Below are positions 26,680-35,208 of a stretch of 64,000 bases of DNA, piece by piece. The notes beneath the pieces were generated by a model. The model was not told the DNA's origin and did no database searches. It worked only from the letters and a program-made list of their open reading frames with translations. Both the position numbers and the translations under genes were made by a program. Position 1 is the stretch's first letter. Each line of letters begins with the position of its first letter. Source of the DNA: Chloroflexi bacterium HGW-Chloroflexi-6 (GTDB lineage: Bacteria; Chloroflexota; Anaerolineae; Anaerolineales; Villigracilaceae). The stretch covers positions 62,001 through 126,000 of the forward strand of contig PHBU01000010.1 of NCBI GenBank assembly GCA_002840685.1. The letters run 5' to 3'.

Positions 26680-27153
26680 ATGGTAAATAAACAGGAATTG
26701 ACCGACAAAATATTATCCGGGCGAAAACAGTTGGAAGCCGCGCTTGCCAACGTAGATAATGAACGCATGCCCTTGATCGTTTTGCATGGCGAGTGGTCTA
26801 TCAAAGATCTTGTGGCGCACATCGGCTTTTGGGAAGAAAGAGTCGCCTCCATTTTCCAGACCCTGCAAGCGGGCAAAACCCCGCAACCTTCCCCAGAGCT
26901 GGATGTGCTCAACGCGCAGGCACTGAACGCCTCGCGCAAGCTGTCTGTGGAAGAAATCCGCCGTCAGGAGATAAAAGCCTACCAAAAGATTCTGGTTCTG
27001 GTGCGCGAGGCCAGCCAGGCGGAACTGTTCGATGGTGCCCACTTTGCCTGGACGGAGGGGCGTCCTTTCTACAATTTTATTGCCGATAATACCTATGGTC
27101 ATTACGAAGAGCACTTGCCGAGTGTCCTGGCCTGGCTAAAGAGGATTTCGTAA
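26680..27153 (+). CDS. DinB/ClbS-like four-helix-bundle protein
   Basis: 157 residues. Likely a four-helix bundle of the DinB/ClbS-DfsB superfamily: VLHGEWSIKDLVAHIGFWEERV in the second helix and NTYGHYEEHLPSVLAWL at the C-terminus are the positions where this fold places metal-binding or active His. Members include metal-dependent thiol transferases and the colibactin self-resistance hydrolase ClbS, but the reaction here is unknown. It sits between moaC and the moaD-moaE fusion, with one base between its stop and the next ATG, so it is co-transcribed with a molybdenum-cofactor gene without an obvious reason. The 134 bases before it carry no recognisable gene. Confidence 0.75.
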   Translation: MVNKQELTDKILSGRKQLEAALANVDNERMPLIVLHGEWSIKDLVAHIGFWEERVASIFQTLQAGKTPQPSPELDVLNAQALNASRKLSVEEIRRQEIKAYQKILVLVREASQAELFDGAHFAWTEGRPFYNFIADNTYGHYEEHLPSVLAWLKRIS

Positions 27154-27154
27154 G

Positions 27155-27862
27155 ATGAGTTCTGTCAAAGTCCTATTCTTTGCCACACTGCGTGACAAAG
27201 CCGGGGTTCGTTCCACCGAAATGGAAATCTCTTCGGGAACAACCATTCTTCAACTCAAAGCCATCCTGGTCGAGCAGTTCCCCAATATCGATTGGCAATT
27301 GATGGAACACTGTCTGGCCTCGATCAATCACGAATATCGCTTCGACGAGGACGAGATCCCTGCCGAGGCTGAGATCGCCTTCTTCCCGCCTGTTTCGGGC
27401 GGGATGGGCCGCCCGACGATTACCTCCATCACCGAAGACGAGATCGACCTGAACAGCCTGCTGGATGCCATCACATTGACCTCGACCGGGGCCGCGGCGA
27501 TTTTTACCGGCATGGTGCGCGGAATTACAACCCGCGACAACCCGCATGAGACCACTTACCTCGAATACGAAGCCTACAAACCGATGGCCGAAGCCAAGAT
27601 GAATCAGGTGGCAGACGAGATCCGCGCCAAGTGGCCGGTGGTTGAGGGGATCGCGATTGTCCAGCGCATCGGAAAACTCTACCCGCGCACGCCGACGGTC
27701 CTGATTGCGTGTACCGCCGCCCACCGCGACACCGGCGTCTTTGAGGCTGCCCGCTACGGCATCGACCGGCTCAAGGAAATCGTCCCGGTTTGGAAGAAGG
27801 AATTCAAACCCGATGGCGAAGAGTGGGTCGAAGGCGAGTATCACCCCAGGCCGGGTGAGTAA
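27155..27862 (+). CDS. MoaD-MoaE fusion, molybdopterin synthase
   Basis: 235 residues. Residues 1-83 are MoaD, the ubiquitin-like sulfur carrier, ending in VSGG (GG at 82-83). After a linker (about 84-100), residues 100-235 are MoaE, the catalytic subunit, with TGMVRG, YLEYEAYKPMAEAKM, CTAAHRDTGVFEAARYGID and the catalytic-Lys region VPVWKKE. The two together turn cyclic pyranopterin into molybdopterin. Because the MoaD GG must be a free C-terminus to carry sulfur, the fusion should need cutting after Gly83, as reported for other fused MoaX proteins. The gene follows the DinB-like gene by one base. Confidence 0.92.
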   Translation: MSSVKVLFFATLRDKAGVRSTEMEISSGTTILQLKAILVEQFPNIDWQLMEHCLASINHEYRFDEDEIPAEAEIAFFPPVSGGMGRPTITSITEDEIDLNSLLDAITLTSTGAAAIFTGMVRGITTRDNPHETTYLEYEAYKPMAEAKMNQVADEIRAKWPVVEGIAIVQRIGKLYPRTPTVLIACTAAHRDTGVFEAARYGIDRLKEIVPVWKKEFKPDGEEWVEGEYHPRPGE

Positions 27863-27895
27863 TCATTCAAGCAATCCCTGAACTGCACCGCCTTT

Positions 27896-27912
27896 CCTGA
27901 GCCTGTCGAAGG
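27896..27912 (+). repeat. Short repeat CCTGAGCCTGTCGAAGG
   Basis: This 17-base string, with flanking CCTTT and ATG, matches a palindromic repeat widely scattered in bacterial genomes. Here it stands alone between the moaD-moaE gene and the next one. Identification is from memory of the motif; only one copy occurs in the window. Confidence 0.4.
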
Positions 27913-27956
27913 ATGCGCGGCATTCTCGTAGCGCTATTTATCACCCATAAAACTCA

Positions 27957-28520
27957 ATGTCTGAAACCAACTCTCAAATCTTCCGCGATCTGCTCAACCC
28001 TGCCGAAAAAATCCTGTGGACCGGCAAACCCCGCCAGGGATTCGTATTCTGGCGCTCCGATATTTTCTTCATCCCGTTCAGCATCGTCTGGGCTGTTGTG
28101 GCCTACCTGCTGGAATTTAAAACCGTTGTTAGCGACCTGCCATTCCAGGACAAAATCTGGAGCATTCTCTCGCTCTCGGTGGCTGCCTACATCGTACTGC
28201 TGCGCTTTTTTGTCGATCTTGCCTATCGCTACCTGACCTTTTATGCCCTGACCAACCAGCGCGTGCTTATCCATACCGGCCTGTTCAAAACCACGCTGAC
28301 CAGCCTGCTCCTGGCCGACCTGAAAGAGATCAACCTCGATCCGGGCAAAGACGGCCGCGGTAATATTGTTTTTGGCCCGCTCGACCCGAAAGCCTGGATC
28401 TACTCCGGCGGCGGCTGGCCCAAAATGGGCGGGCAAACCCCTGTGCCGGCCTTTGAAATGCTCAAAGATGCCGAAAAGGTTTACAAACAGATCCTTGCGC
28501 AGCAGAAAAAAGTTAAATAG
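27957..28520 (+). CDS. Membrane protein with bacterial PH-like domain
   Basis: 187 residues. LNPAEKILWTGKPRQGFVFW at the start and YALTNQRVLIHTGLFKTTLTS in the middle are the hallmarks of bacterial PH (bPH/YdbS-YdbT-like) domains, here split by two membrane helices (about 33-53 and 67-90). The rest is a soluble part with LADLKEINLDPGKDGRGNIVFG, the usual beta-strand region. Such proteins sit in the cytoplasmic membrane; function unknown. No Shine-Dalgarno is obvious before ATG 27957. Confidence 0.75.
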   Translation: MSETNSQIFRDLLNPAEKILWTGKPRQGFVFWRSDIFFIPFSIVWAVVAYLLEFKTVVSDLPFQDKIWSILSLSVAAYIVLLRFFVDLAYRYLTFYALTNQRVLIHTGLFKTTLTSLLLADLKEINLDPGKDGRGNIVFGPLDPKAWIYSGGGWPKMGGQTPVPAFEMLKDAEKVYKQILAQQKKVK

Positions 28521-28535
28521 AATTTAATTTCTCTA

Positions 28536-29084
28536 ATGAGCATTGTCCTCGAAACACCCCGCCTGATCATCCGCCCTTTCCGCGACTCTGACCTTGAGTC
28601 TTTTCTGGCTTATCGCAACGATCCGGATGTGGCCCGTTACCAGGGCTGGAACGTGCCTTATGCGCGTGAAAGTGCCCTCGAATTTATCGCCGAGATGAAA
28701 GTCCGGCAATTTATCCCCGGCGAGTGGCTGCAACTGGCGCTGGAATTGCGCGAAACCGGTGGAACCATTGGCGATGTTGCCATCCACTGCATGAAATCAG
28801 ACCCGCGTCAGGCCTATCTCGGTTACAGTCTGGCCCGTGCCCTCTGGGGGCAGGGTTATGCCAGTGAAGCCGCCCGGGCTGCGCTTGACCTGCTCTTTAG
28901 CGAGTTGAACCTGCACCGGGTGGTTGCCGAGTGCGATGTGGAAAATACAGCCTCCTGGAAGCTGCTGGAGCGCCTCGGCTTTCGCCGCGAAGCCCATCTG
29001 GTTGAGAACATCTTTTTCAAAGGCGCTTACGGTAGCGAATATCACTATGCGATCTTGCAGCGCGAATGGAAAATGCGAGAGTAA
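28536..29084 (+). CDS. GNAT acetyltransferase, RimJ/RimL type
   Basis: 182 residues. Opens with LETPRLIIRPFRDSDLESFLAYRNDP, the RimJ/RimL-type start, and has the acetyl-CoA loop ALWGQGYASEAARAAL followed by NLHRVVAECDVENTASWKLLERLGFRREA. It should transfer an acetyl group from acetyl-CoA to an amine: a ribosomal protein N-terminus, an amino acid or an antibiotic. The substrate cannot be told. It is followed closely by a lipoprotein gene. Confidence 0.85.
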   Translation: MSIVLETPRLIIRPFRDSDLESFLAYRNDPDVARYQGWNVPYARESALEFIAEMKVRQFIPGEWLQLALELRETGGTIGDVAIHCMKSDPRQAYLGYSLARALWGQGYASEAARAALDLLFSELNLHRVVAECDVENTASWKLLERLGFRREAHLVENIFFKGAYGSEYHYAILQREWKMRE

Positions 29085-29113
29085 TTCGATCCAAAAACAA
29101 CGTGCATCCTCTG

Positions 29114-29629
29114 ATGATAAAGATACTTGGTTACCCCCTTTTATTGGTAATCCTGCTGACAAGCTCCTGCGCGCAGCAGCCTGCGCCGGGGGATGAATAT
29201 CCGCCCTCGACCAGCATCTTCTCAACGGCCACCCCCATCCCCGAAGACGAACGCGCCACGATCATCATTGGTCTGGATATGGGCGGCGGCGGGGCAGGTT
29301 TTGCCGCCACGCTGTATGCCCAGGAAGTCTCAACCGGTGAAGATTTCACCATTTTCCTGCCGGCGGGCAGTCACGGGGCCAGCAATTTCCCAACCTCCGC
29401 GCCGGTCATGCTCTTCGTGCGCGCCCCGGCTACCTATGTTTTCTATGCGCGCCTGATCAATGCCCCCGACAATTACTATTACGGCTACACCACCTGCAAC
29501 GACAGCGACGAATGCGTTTTGAAAGCGGTCGAAGTCGCTCCCTATCAAACCTATAACATTACGATCAACGACCGCGGTGCCCTGCTCCCCGAACGCGGCG
29601 AACCGGTCACGATCCCCTGGACAAAATAA
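29114..29629 (+). CDS. Small lipoprotein of unknown function
   Basis: 171 residues from ATG 29114. MIKILGYPLLLVILLTSSC is a lipoprotein signal, with Cys19 as the lipid site. The mature part has a low-complexity start (PAPGDEYPPSTSIFSTATPIP), then a predicted beta-rich domain containing GLDMGGGGAGF, FLPAGSHGAS and TCNDSDECV; the two Cys of that last stretch could form a disulfide. Family not recognised. An in-frame ATG at 29066 overlaps the previous gene and would hide the signal peptide, so I prefer 29114. Three bases separate it from thrC. Confidence 0.7.
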   Translation: MIKILGYPLLLVILLTSSCAQQPAPGDEYPPSTSIFSTATPIPEDERATIIIGLDMGGGGAGFAATLYAQEVSTGEDFTIFLPAGSHGASNFPTSAPVMLFVRAPATYVFYARLINAPDNYYYGYTTCNDSDECVLKAVEVAPYQTYNITINDRGALLPERGEPVTIPWTK

Positions 29630-29632
29630 CCG

Positions 29633-30733
29633 ATGCACATCACCTGCACCAACTGCGGCCGGCCCTATCCCGATGAAGGCACACCCTACAAGTGCCTCAA
29701 GTGCGGTGGGCTTTTTGATTGGAAAACCTGGCCCGAATTTGACCCCGCGCAGGTTGATCGTTCCCAGCCGGGGCTGTGGCGCTACCGCCATACTTTTGGC
29801 GGGATTCCCCTCAGCCTGAACCCCGTTACCTTGGGCGAGGGACTGACGCCTTTGCTCTGGTCCGAATCCTTCGGACGGCAGGTCGCCTATAAATGTGAAT
29901 ATCTCAACCCGACGGGCTCCTTCAAAGACCGCGGCATGACCGCTTTGGTCAGCTTTCTCAAAGGCCGGGGTGTCACCGCCGCCGTGGAAGATTCGTCCGG
30001 TAACGCCGGAGCCTCCTTCGCCGCCTATGCCGCCCGCGCCGGGCTGCAGGCCGGGGTTTATGCCCCGGCTGCCGCCTCGGGGCCAAAGCTTGAGCAGATC
30101 CAATTTTACGGGGCGCAGTTGCACCCTGTCGAAGGCTCCCGCTCTGATGTTTCACGAGCCGTAGAGCGGGATGTTATTGCACAGGGGATGGCCTACGCCA
30201 GCCACGCCTGGATGCCCCATAACCTGCCTGGGTACGCCACCGCCGCCTACGAGATCTACGAACAGCTTGGCGGCGCGCCTGGAGCGGTCATCTGTCCGGT
30301 TGGCCAGGGAGGGCTGTTTCTGGGGCTCTACCGCGGCTTCCTGGCCCTGCAGCGCGCCGGACTGATCGGGGCTGTCCCGCGCATGATCGGCGTCCAGGCC
30401 CGGGCTTGCGCCCCGCTGTGGGTGCTGTCTACGGCGGGTATCTCCTCGTTGGGCTTTGTCACCGAAGGGCAGACGATCGCCGAGGGCATTCGCATTCGCT
30501 CTCCGCTGCGGGCGGCGGCCCTGCTCCAGATGGCGGATGCAGGCCACGGGGAGTTCGTTCCTGTCGACGAAACGGATATTCTGCCGGGGCGCGACCAACT
30601 GGCAAAACGGGGGTTATATGTAGAGCCAACGTCTGCAATTGTTTGGAATGCGCTGGAGCAAAAAATTTCCAGCCTGCCTGACCCGGTCGTGGTAATGTTG
30701 ACCGGCTCCGGGTTCAAGGTTCAGCCCAAATAG
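29633..30733 (+). CDS. thrC: Threonine synthase
   Basis: 366 residues. PLP enzyme that makes threonine from O-phosphohomoserine. A zinc-ribbon-like N-terminus (Cys5, Cys8, Cys21, Cys24) precedes the fold-II PLP core; NPTGSFKDRGM holds the PLP Lys at residue 98, and later SSGNAGASFAAYAA and CPVGQGGLFLGLYRG fit the phosphate- and pyridoxal-binding loops. The zinc-finger type occurs in many archaeal and bacterial ThrC. Related PLP enzymes such as cysteate synthase share this layout, so substrate is inferred. A hairpin follows at once. Confidence 0.88.
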   Translation: MHITCTNCGRPYPDEGTPYKCLKCGGLFDWKTWPEFDPAQVDRSQPGLWRYRHTFGGIPLSLNPVTLGEGLTPLLWSESFGRQVAYKCEYLNPTGSFKDRGMTALVSFLKGRGVTAAVEDSSGNAGASFAAYAARAGLQAGVYAPAAASGPKLEQIQFYGAQLHPVEGSRSDVSRAVERDVIAQGMAYASHAWMPHNLPGYATAAYEIYEQLGGAPGAVICPVGQGGLFLGLYRGFLALQRAGLIGAVPRMIGVQARACAPLWVLSTAGISSLGFVTEGQTIAEGIRIRSPLRAAALLQMADAGHGEFVPVDETDILPGRDQLAKRGLYVEPTSAIVWNALEQKISSLPDPVVVMLTGSGFKVQPK

Positions 30734-30735
30734 CC

Positions 30736-30762
30736 ACAGACGCCCAGGCGGGCGTCTGTTCA
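30736..30762 (+). terminator. Hairpin between thrC and fabF
   Basis: ACAGACGCCC (30736-30745) pairs perfectly with GGGCGTCTGT (30750-30759) around a four-base loop, followed by TTCATTTA. A rather weak U-tract; could terminate or attenuate. Confidence 0.6.
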
Positions 30763-30784
30763 TTTATATGCAGGAGAAGAAATC

Positions 30785-32032
30785 ATGGAAAAAATCGTTA
30801 TTACCGGCATGGGAACTGTCAATCCGATCGGCCAGGGCGTGCAGGAAACCTGGCGCAATGTCCTGAACGGCGTTTCTGGCGTTGGGCCGATCACCCTGTT
30901 TGACACTGAGACCTGGCAGCATGAATGGAACGTCAAAATTGCCTGCGAGGTCAAGAATTTCGACCCGACCAAATACATGGACGGCAAGGAAGCCCGCCGC
31001 CGTGACCGTTTCGAACAATTTGGCGTTGCCGCGGCCAAGGAAGCGCTTGAAATGTCTGGCTTGCAGGTTACGCCCGAAAACGCTGGCCGGATCGGGGTGG
31101 TTGTCTCCTCGGCCATTGGCGGTCTGAAAGCCGTTCAGGATGCGATTTTCACGCTCAAAGATGAAGGCGCGCGCAAGGTCAGCCCGTTCCTGATCCCGAT
31201 GTTGATGCCGAATGGCGCCTCCGGCATGATTGGTATCGAATTCGGCCTGCAGGGGCCATCCTTCTCGGTGGCTTCGGCCTGCGCTTCTGGCGCAGACGGT
31301 ATCGGCACGGCCATGATGCTGTTGCGTTCCGGCGTGGCCGACGTGGTGCTGGCCGGCGCGGCCGACGCGACGATTTGCGCCACCGGCGTCGGCGCCTTTG
31401 ACCGGATCGGCGCGATGAGCCGCCGCAACAGCGACTATTCGATGACCCCCCAGCCCTTCGACAGAAATCGCGATGGACTGGTGATGGGGGAGGGCGCAGG
31501 GGTCTTGGTTCTTGAAACCGAAGCCCACGCCAAAGCCCGCGGCGCGAACATCCTGGCCGAAATGGCCGGTTACGCCGCCACTGCCGACGCTTTCCACGTC
31601 ACCGCCCCGGATGAGAACGGTGCAGGCGGCGCCAAGGCCATTCGACTGGCGCTGCAATCGGCCGGGGTCACGCCCGAGCAGGTCGGTTATATTAATGCCC
31701 ACGGCACGGCCACCCCGCTCAATGACGCCGCTGAGACCAAAGCCATCAAAGCCGCTTTCGGCGCTCAGGCTTACAAAACCCCGGTTTCCTCAACCAAATC
31801 GATGACCGGCCACATGATGGGCGCAACCGGCGCACTCGAAGCGATTTTGTGCGTTCAGGCGGTGCGCGAAGGGATTTTGCCGCCGACCATCCACTATGAA
31901 ACCCCCGACCCTGAGTGCGACCTGGACTACATCCCCAACAAAGCCCGTGAGCAAAAAGTGGAAGTTGCCATCAGCAATGCCTTCGGCTTTGGCGGCCATA
32001 ACGCTGTTTTGGTGATCCGAAAATACAGCTGA
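30785..32032 (+). CDS. fabF: Beta-ketoacyl-ACP synthase II (copy 1)
   Basis: 415 residues. Condenses acyl-ACP with malonyl-ACP in fatty-acid elongation. The Cys-His-His triad is seen in VASACASGADG (Cys), INAHGTATPLND (first His) and STKSMTGHMMGATGA (second His); GFGGHNAVLVI closes the fold. CAGGAG at 30771-30776 serves ATG 30785. A paralogue with the same triad lies at 47284-48525, beside fabH; this copy stands apart from other fatty-acid genes. The two share the layout but differ at many positions, so they may have different chain-length or substrate roles. Confidence 0.93.
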   Translation: MEKIVITGMGTVNPIGQGVQETWRNVLNGVSGVGPITLFDTETWQHEWNVKIACEVKNFDPTKYMDGKEARRRDRFEQFGVAAAKEALEMSGLQVTPENAGRIGVVVSSAIGGLKAVQDAIFTLKDEGARKVSPFLIPMLMPNGASGMIGIEFGLQGPSFSVASACASGADGIGTAMMLLRSGVADVVLAGAADATICATGVGAFDRIGAMSRRNSDYSMTPQPFDRNRDGLVMGEGAGVLVLETEAHAKARGANILAEMAGYAATADAFHVTAPDENGAGGAKAIRLALQSAGVTPEQVGYINAHGTATPLNDAAETKAIKAAFGAQAYKTPVSSTKSMTGHMMGATGALEAILCVQAVREGILPPTIHYETPDPECDLDYIPNKAREQKVEVAISNAFGFGGHNAVLVIRKYS

Positions 32033-32079
32033 TTTGCTCAAAAAGTCTCGAAAAAAGCAGCTCCATTTTCGGTGTTTTG

Positions 32080-32123
32080 TGCTATAATCCGCTCTCGCGT
32101 TAATTCGACTGCTGTGAAGCAGT
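32080..32123 (+). promoter_or_regulatory. rplS: Promoter and leader hairpin of rplS
   Basis: An extended -10 (TGCTATAAT, 32080-32088) lies 60 bases before ATG 32149. In the leader, ACTGCT (32108-32113) and AGCAGT (32118-32123) form a small hairpin, followed by an AAGGA ribosome site. The hairpin could be a regulator of this ribosomal protein gene or have no function. Confidence 0.55.
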
Positions 32124-32148
32124 ATTTCAAAATCGTAAGGAAATCAAG

Positions 32149-32496
32149 ATGAGCGACCTTATCAAGTCTGTCGAAGCCCCTGTCAACCCGAATATCCCTG
32201 CTCTGCATGCCGGTGATGTTGTCTCGGTACACGTCCGCATTAAAGAAGGCGACCGTGAACGTATCCAGGAATTCAAAGGCACCATCATCCGCCTGCGTAA
32301 GGGTGGCCAGGATGCCAATTTCACCGTCCGCCGCGTTGCCTCCAATGGCATTGGCGTAGAGCGTACCTTCATGCTGCGCTCCCCGCGTGTCGACAAAGTC
32401 GTCGTCGAGCGCCACTCGCAGGTTCGCCGTGCCCAGCTGTACTTCATGCGCACGCTTTCCGGCAAGTCTGCCCGCCTCAAACAGAAGTTCAACTAA
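32149..32496 (+). CDS. rplS: Large-subunit ribosomal protein bL19
   Basis: 115 residues. Lies at the 30S-50S interface. The signature is complete: HAGDVVSVHVRIKEGDRERIQEFKGTIIR, FTVRRVASNGIGVERTF and SPRVDKVVVERHSQVRRAQLYFMR. Here it stands as a single gene with its own promoter and terminator; rpsP, rimM and trmD, its usual partners, are not present in this window. Confidence 0.96.
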   Translation: MSDLIKSVEAPVNPNIPALHAGDVVSVHVRIKEGDRERIQEFKGTIIRLRKGGQDANFTVRRVASNGIGVERTFMLRSPRVDKVVVERHSQVRRAQLYFMRTLSGKSARLKQKFN

Positions 32497-32518
32497 CCTA
32501 TTTTTCACAGATCATGCC

Positions 32519-32549
32519 AAAGGGTACAGCGCAATTGCTGTACCCTTTT
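32519..32549 (+). terminator. Rho-independent terminator of rplS
   Basis: A perfect 12-base-pair stem (32519-32530 with 32537-32548) around a six-base loop, ending in TTTT. Confidence 0.85.
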
Positions 32550-32574
32550 GTAATTTACGCTGAATAGGAGAATT

Positions 32575-33294
32575 ATGCGCCCAGTCATCGGCATTACCAC
32601 CTACAACGGCAAAAGCCCCTCTGATTTGCCGATCGTTGCCGTTCAGACCCGCTATGTCAGGGCCATTTTGCAGGCTGGCGGCTTGCCGCTGCTGCTGCCC
32701 AACCAGCTTGCTCAGGATGAATGGCTGGAGATTTATCCGCATCTGGGCGGGATCCTGCTGACCGGTGGCGGGGACATTGCTCCCGAACATTTTTCCGGGG
32801 CGCACCACCCGAAAGTTGGCGAGGTGGACGAGGAGCGTGATTCCCTCGAACTGGCCTTGCTACGCTTCGCGGCTGAAGATAAAAAACCGTTTTTGGGCAT
32901 CTGCCGCGGCTGTCAGGTGGTCAACGTTGCCCTGGGCGGGACGCTCTACACCCACATCCCAGACCAGGTGCAGACCGGCATTCGCCACGATTGCTACCCC
33001 GAACTGCCGCGTACCCACCTGGCGCACCCGGTCCGCATCGAAGAAGGCAGTCAGATTTCCAAAATTTTTGGCGAGCCGATTTTGCAGGTCAACAGCCTGC
33101 ACCACCAGGGAATCAAAAACCTGGCCCCTGCTCTGAAAGCGGCCGGTCATGCTCCGGATGGCATGATCGAAGCCGTCGAACTGCCTGAACACCCCTTCGG
33201 GTTTGCCGTCCAGTGGCACCCCGAATGGCTGACCGATCAACTGCCCACTCGCAACCTGTTCAAGGCATTTGTTGAAGCGGCTGCGGAAAAATAA
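32575..33294 (+). CDS. Class I glutamine amidotransferase-like hydrolase (PuuD type)
   Basis: 239 residues. The catalytic Cys is Cys110 in KPFLGICRGCQVVNV; the His-Glu pair is in FAVQWHPEW near residue 215. GGILLTGGGDIAPEHF and VNSLHHQGI match the gamma-glutamyl-gamma-aminobutyrate hydrolase family (peptidase C26), which cuts gamma-glutamyl bonds, as in putrescine breakdown. No polyamine genes lie nearby, so the substrate is uncertain. AGGAG serves ATG 32575. It is a single gene between two strong terminators. Confidence 0.85.
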   Translation: MRPVIGITTYNGKSPSDLPIVAVQTRYVRAILQAGGLPLLLPNQLAQDEWLEIYPHLGGILLTGGGDIAPEHFSGAHHPKVGEVDEERDSLELALLRFAAEDKKPFLGICRGCQVVNVALGGTLYTHIPDQVQTGIRHDCYPELPRTHLAHPVRIEEGSQISKIFGEPILQVNSLHHQGIKNLAPALKAAGHAPDGMIEAVELPEHPFGFAVQWHPEWLTDQLPTRNLFKAFVEAAAEK

Positions 33295-33317
33295 CTTGTA
33301 AAATTCTTCTGTACGAA

Positions 33318-33352
33318 AAGTGAAAAGCCCGGCAAAACCGGGCTTTTCACTT
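33318..33352. terminator. Bidirectional terminator between convergent genes
   Basis: A perfect 15-base-pair stem (33318-33332 with 33338-33352) around CAAAA. The arms carry AAAA and TTTT, so it can work on both strands, for the amidotransferase gene and for the metallophosphatase gene. Confidence 0.9.
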
Positions 33353-33401
33353 CTCTATCTTCTCTTGTTTTACTCCCGCCGCAACCGCTGGGCGCGATGA
33401 C

Positions 33402-34838
33402 TCAGGGCAGATTGAAAGTGCGGGCCAGGAAAACGGCCATTTCCGCTCGGGTTGCTGGTTTGCCAGGGCAATAAAGCCCGCTGCCGCAGCCGCCTGTAAT
33501 GCCTTCAGTATACAGTTGCTCGATCCAGCCGGCGGCCCAGAAAGTGGCTTCAACATCGCTGAAAATGCTCCCTGTCGCGGCGGGAGGCGTATAGCCTGCG
33601 CCATGTTTGGCGCGCAGCAATAAAACCGCCATTTGGGCCCGGGTGACCGGGCTCTCGGGACAGTAATTCTCGGCGCTACACCCGCTGGTGATGTTTTCAG
33701 TGGCGAGTTGCTCAATCCAATTTGCCGCCCAGTGTGTGGCTGGCACATCGCCAAAGATTTCCCCTGAAGCCTCCGGGGGAACAAATCCTGCCCCATGGCT
33801 TGATCGCAACAAGAAAACAGCCATTTCGGCGCGCGTTACAGATTTATCTGGGCAGTAGCGCAGAGGCGCCAGGCCGCACCCGCTGGTAATGCCATTGCCG
33901 TAGAGTCGCTTGATCCAGGTATAGGCCCAGTGATCGCCCGGCACATCTGAGAATATCGGGGAAACCACATAGGTGTCTATTATCGTTCCGTCGCGGGCAA
34001 TGAATTGGAAAGTGATCTGGCTTTCGCTGGCTTCAACCAGCATCGCGCCAAAATTGGCATTGTATCGCGCCTGGCTTCCCTCGACGATTGTTCCAAAATT
34101 GTAGATCGTGCTGCCGCCCAACCCGTTGACAAAGTAGGGAATCCCATCGTGCACGATGCGTTCATAGGTGTGGTCATGGCCCGCCAGGACAGCGTCAGCG
34201 CCTTGAAGAGCATAATTCCACTGCAGGGTGGTGTTGGACCGGTGCGGGCCCGAAGAGTAAGGCGCATGATGCAGCGTTACAATTTGCCAGATGGTGTCAG
34301 ATGCGCTCAACCCGCTGTTGAGCCATTGCGCCTGGGTTGATGTTGCTGTGATCCCATCCGGTTCACGGGAGTCGCTGTCGAGCATAAAGAACTGCACCGG
34401 CCCGCGGGTAAAGCTGTAATACCGTTCATTTCCGGGCAGTGCGAAATAATCAGTGTATGGCTGGGCGTTCGGGGTTTCCCAATCGTGGTTTCCCAGGGTT
34501 GGGAAAAAGCGGTTTTCAGATGCCCCGCTCCCGTACGCGCCAGTATAGGGATGAATGAATTCATGAAAATATTGACCGATGTTGACATCGATGCTGCTGG
34601 CAGCGCCCGTGTAATAATTATTGTCCCCTGTGGTGATGATAAAGTCTGGTGACCAACTTTTGATAAGCGCAGCTACATCAGCCTCTGGTTGCCCCGCAAG
34701 GCCATAATCTCCGATCACTGCAAAGCGGATCAGCGTATCAGCAGATGCTGGCGCGGCTTGCGTGGGCAGCTCTGGCGCATTGAGCATCAGCAAGGTTGAT
34801 GCAGCAATAAAAAGGTTTCGGAGCAAGCGTTTTAACAT
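33402..34838 (-). CDS. Secreted metallophosphoesterase with three SLH repeats
   Basis: 478 residues from ATG 34838, which has AAGGAG four bases upstream; an ATG nine codons earlier is less good. A Sec signal peptide ends near TQAAPASA. The purple-acid-phosphatase-like catalytic part (about 35-290) shows the metal ligands in GDYGL, TTGDNNYY, LGNHDWE, and GHDHTYER. The C-terminal 190 residues are three surface-layer-homology repeats (each starting FSDVPGDHWA, FGDVPATHWA or FSDVEATFWA and with TRAEMAVFL or TRAQMAVLL), each with a GC...YCP pair of Cys that could form a disulfide. The enzyme should be fixed to the cell-wall polymer. Substrate unknown. Confidence 0.9.
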   Translation of the reverse strand: MLKRLLRNLFIAASTLLMLNAPELPTQAAPASADTLIRFAVIGDYGLAGQPEADVAALIKSWSPDFIITTGDNNYYTGAASSIDVNIGQYFHEFIHPYTGAYGSGASENRFFPTLGNHDWETPNAQPYTDYFALPGNERYYSFTRGPVQFFMLDSDSREPDGITATSTQAQWLNSGLSASDTIWQIVTLHHAPYSSGPHRSNTTLQWNYALQGADAVLAGHDHTYERIVHDGIPYFVNGLGGSTIYNFGTIVEGSQARYNANFGAMLVEASESQITFQFIARDGTIIDTYVVSPIFSDVPGDHWAYTWIKRLYGNGITSGCGLAPLRYCPDKSVTRAEMAVFLLRSSHGAGFVPPEASGEIFGDVPATHWAANWIEQLATENITSGCSAENYCPESPVTRAQMAVLLLRAKHGAGYTPPAATGSIFSDVEATFWAAGWIEQLYTEGITGGCGSGLYCPGKPATRAEMAVFLARTFNLP

Positions 34839-35164
34839 AAGACTCCTTTGTAAGTGGCGCTGCATAATTTGCGCAAGACTTTCCTGATAGCGTTTTTAGC
34901 CTCGATGTTGTAGTTTTTGTGCGAGTTATTGTTCAGGTTTATATAAGACACCTTCTGGGGAAAAATGTTGTGTATCCAAACCTGGCAGGTCGGCCCCAAA
35001 ATAAGATGAGAATATGCCCCGGAAAAGGTGTGATGTGCAGGCGCAAAGCGGGATTGGATAAGTTTTTTTTAGCATGAATTCTTCCTTAATTCAAGAATAT
35101 GATTGACTGTCAACAAAGTATAACAATGAGAGATGTGAATTATAGAGCGTTGCGTAATGCTTTT
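34839..35164. other. AT-rich intergenic region upstream of the metallophosphatase gene
   Basis: No gene is supported here. I see a perfect small palindrome TTGACTGTCAA (35103-35113), whose minus-strand half TTGACA could be a -35 for the metallophosphatase, but no strong -10 follows at 16-18 bases. An imperfect inverted repeat ATTCTT/AAGAAT lies at 35078-35098. Otherwise nothing recognisable. Confidence 0.4.
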
Positions 35165-35208
35165 AACTGAACAGCCCTGGCAGGATAAAATGCCAGGGCT
35201 GTTCAGTT
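35165..35208. terminator. Strong hairpin terminator at the end of the MazG-like gene
   Basis: A perfect 18-base-pair stem (35165-35182 with 35191-35208) around an eight-base loop. It covers the stop codon of the MazG-like gene (TAA at 35207-35209 on the minus strand). A T-rich tail is present on the plus side; on the minus side TTAAAAG follows. Confidence 0.75.
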
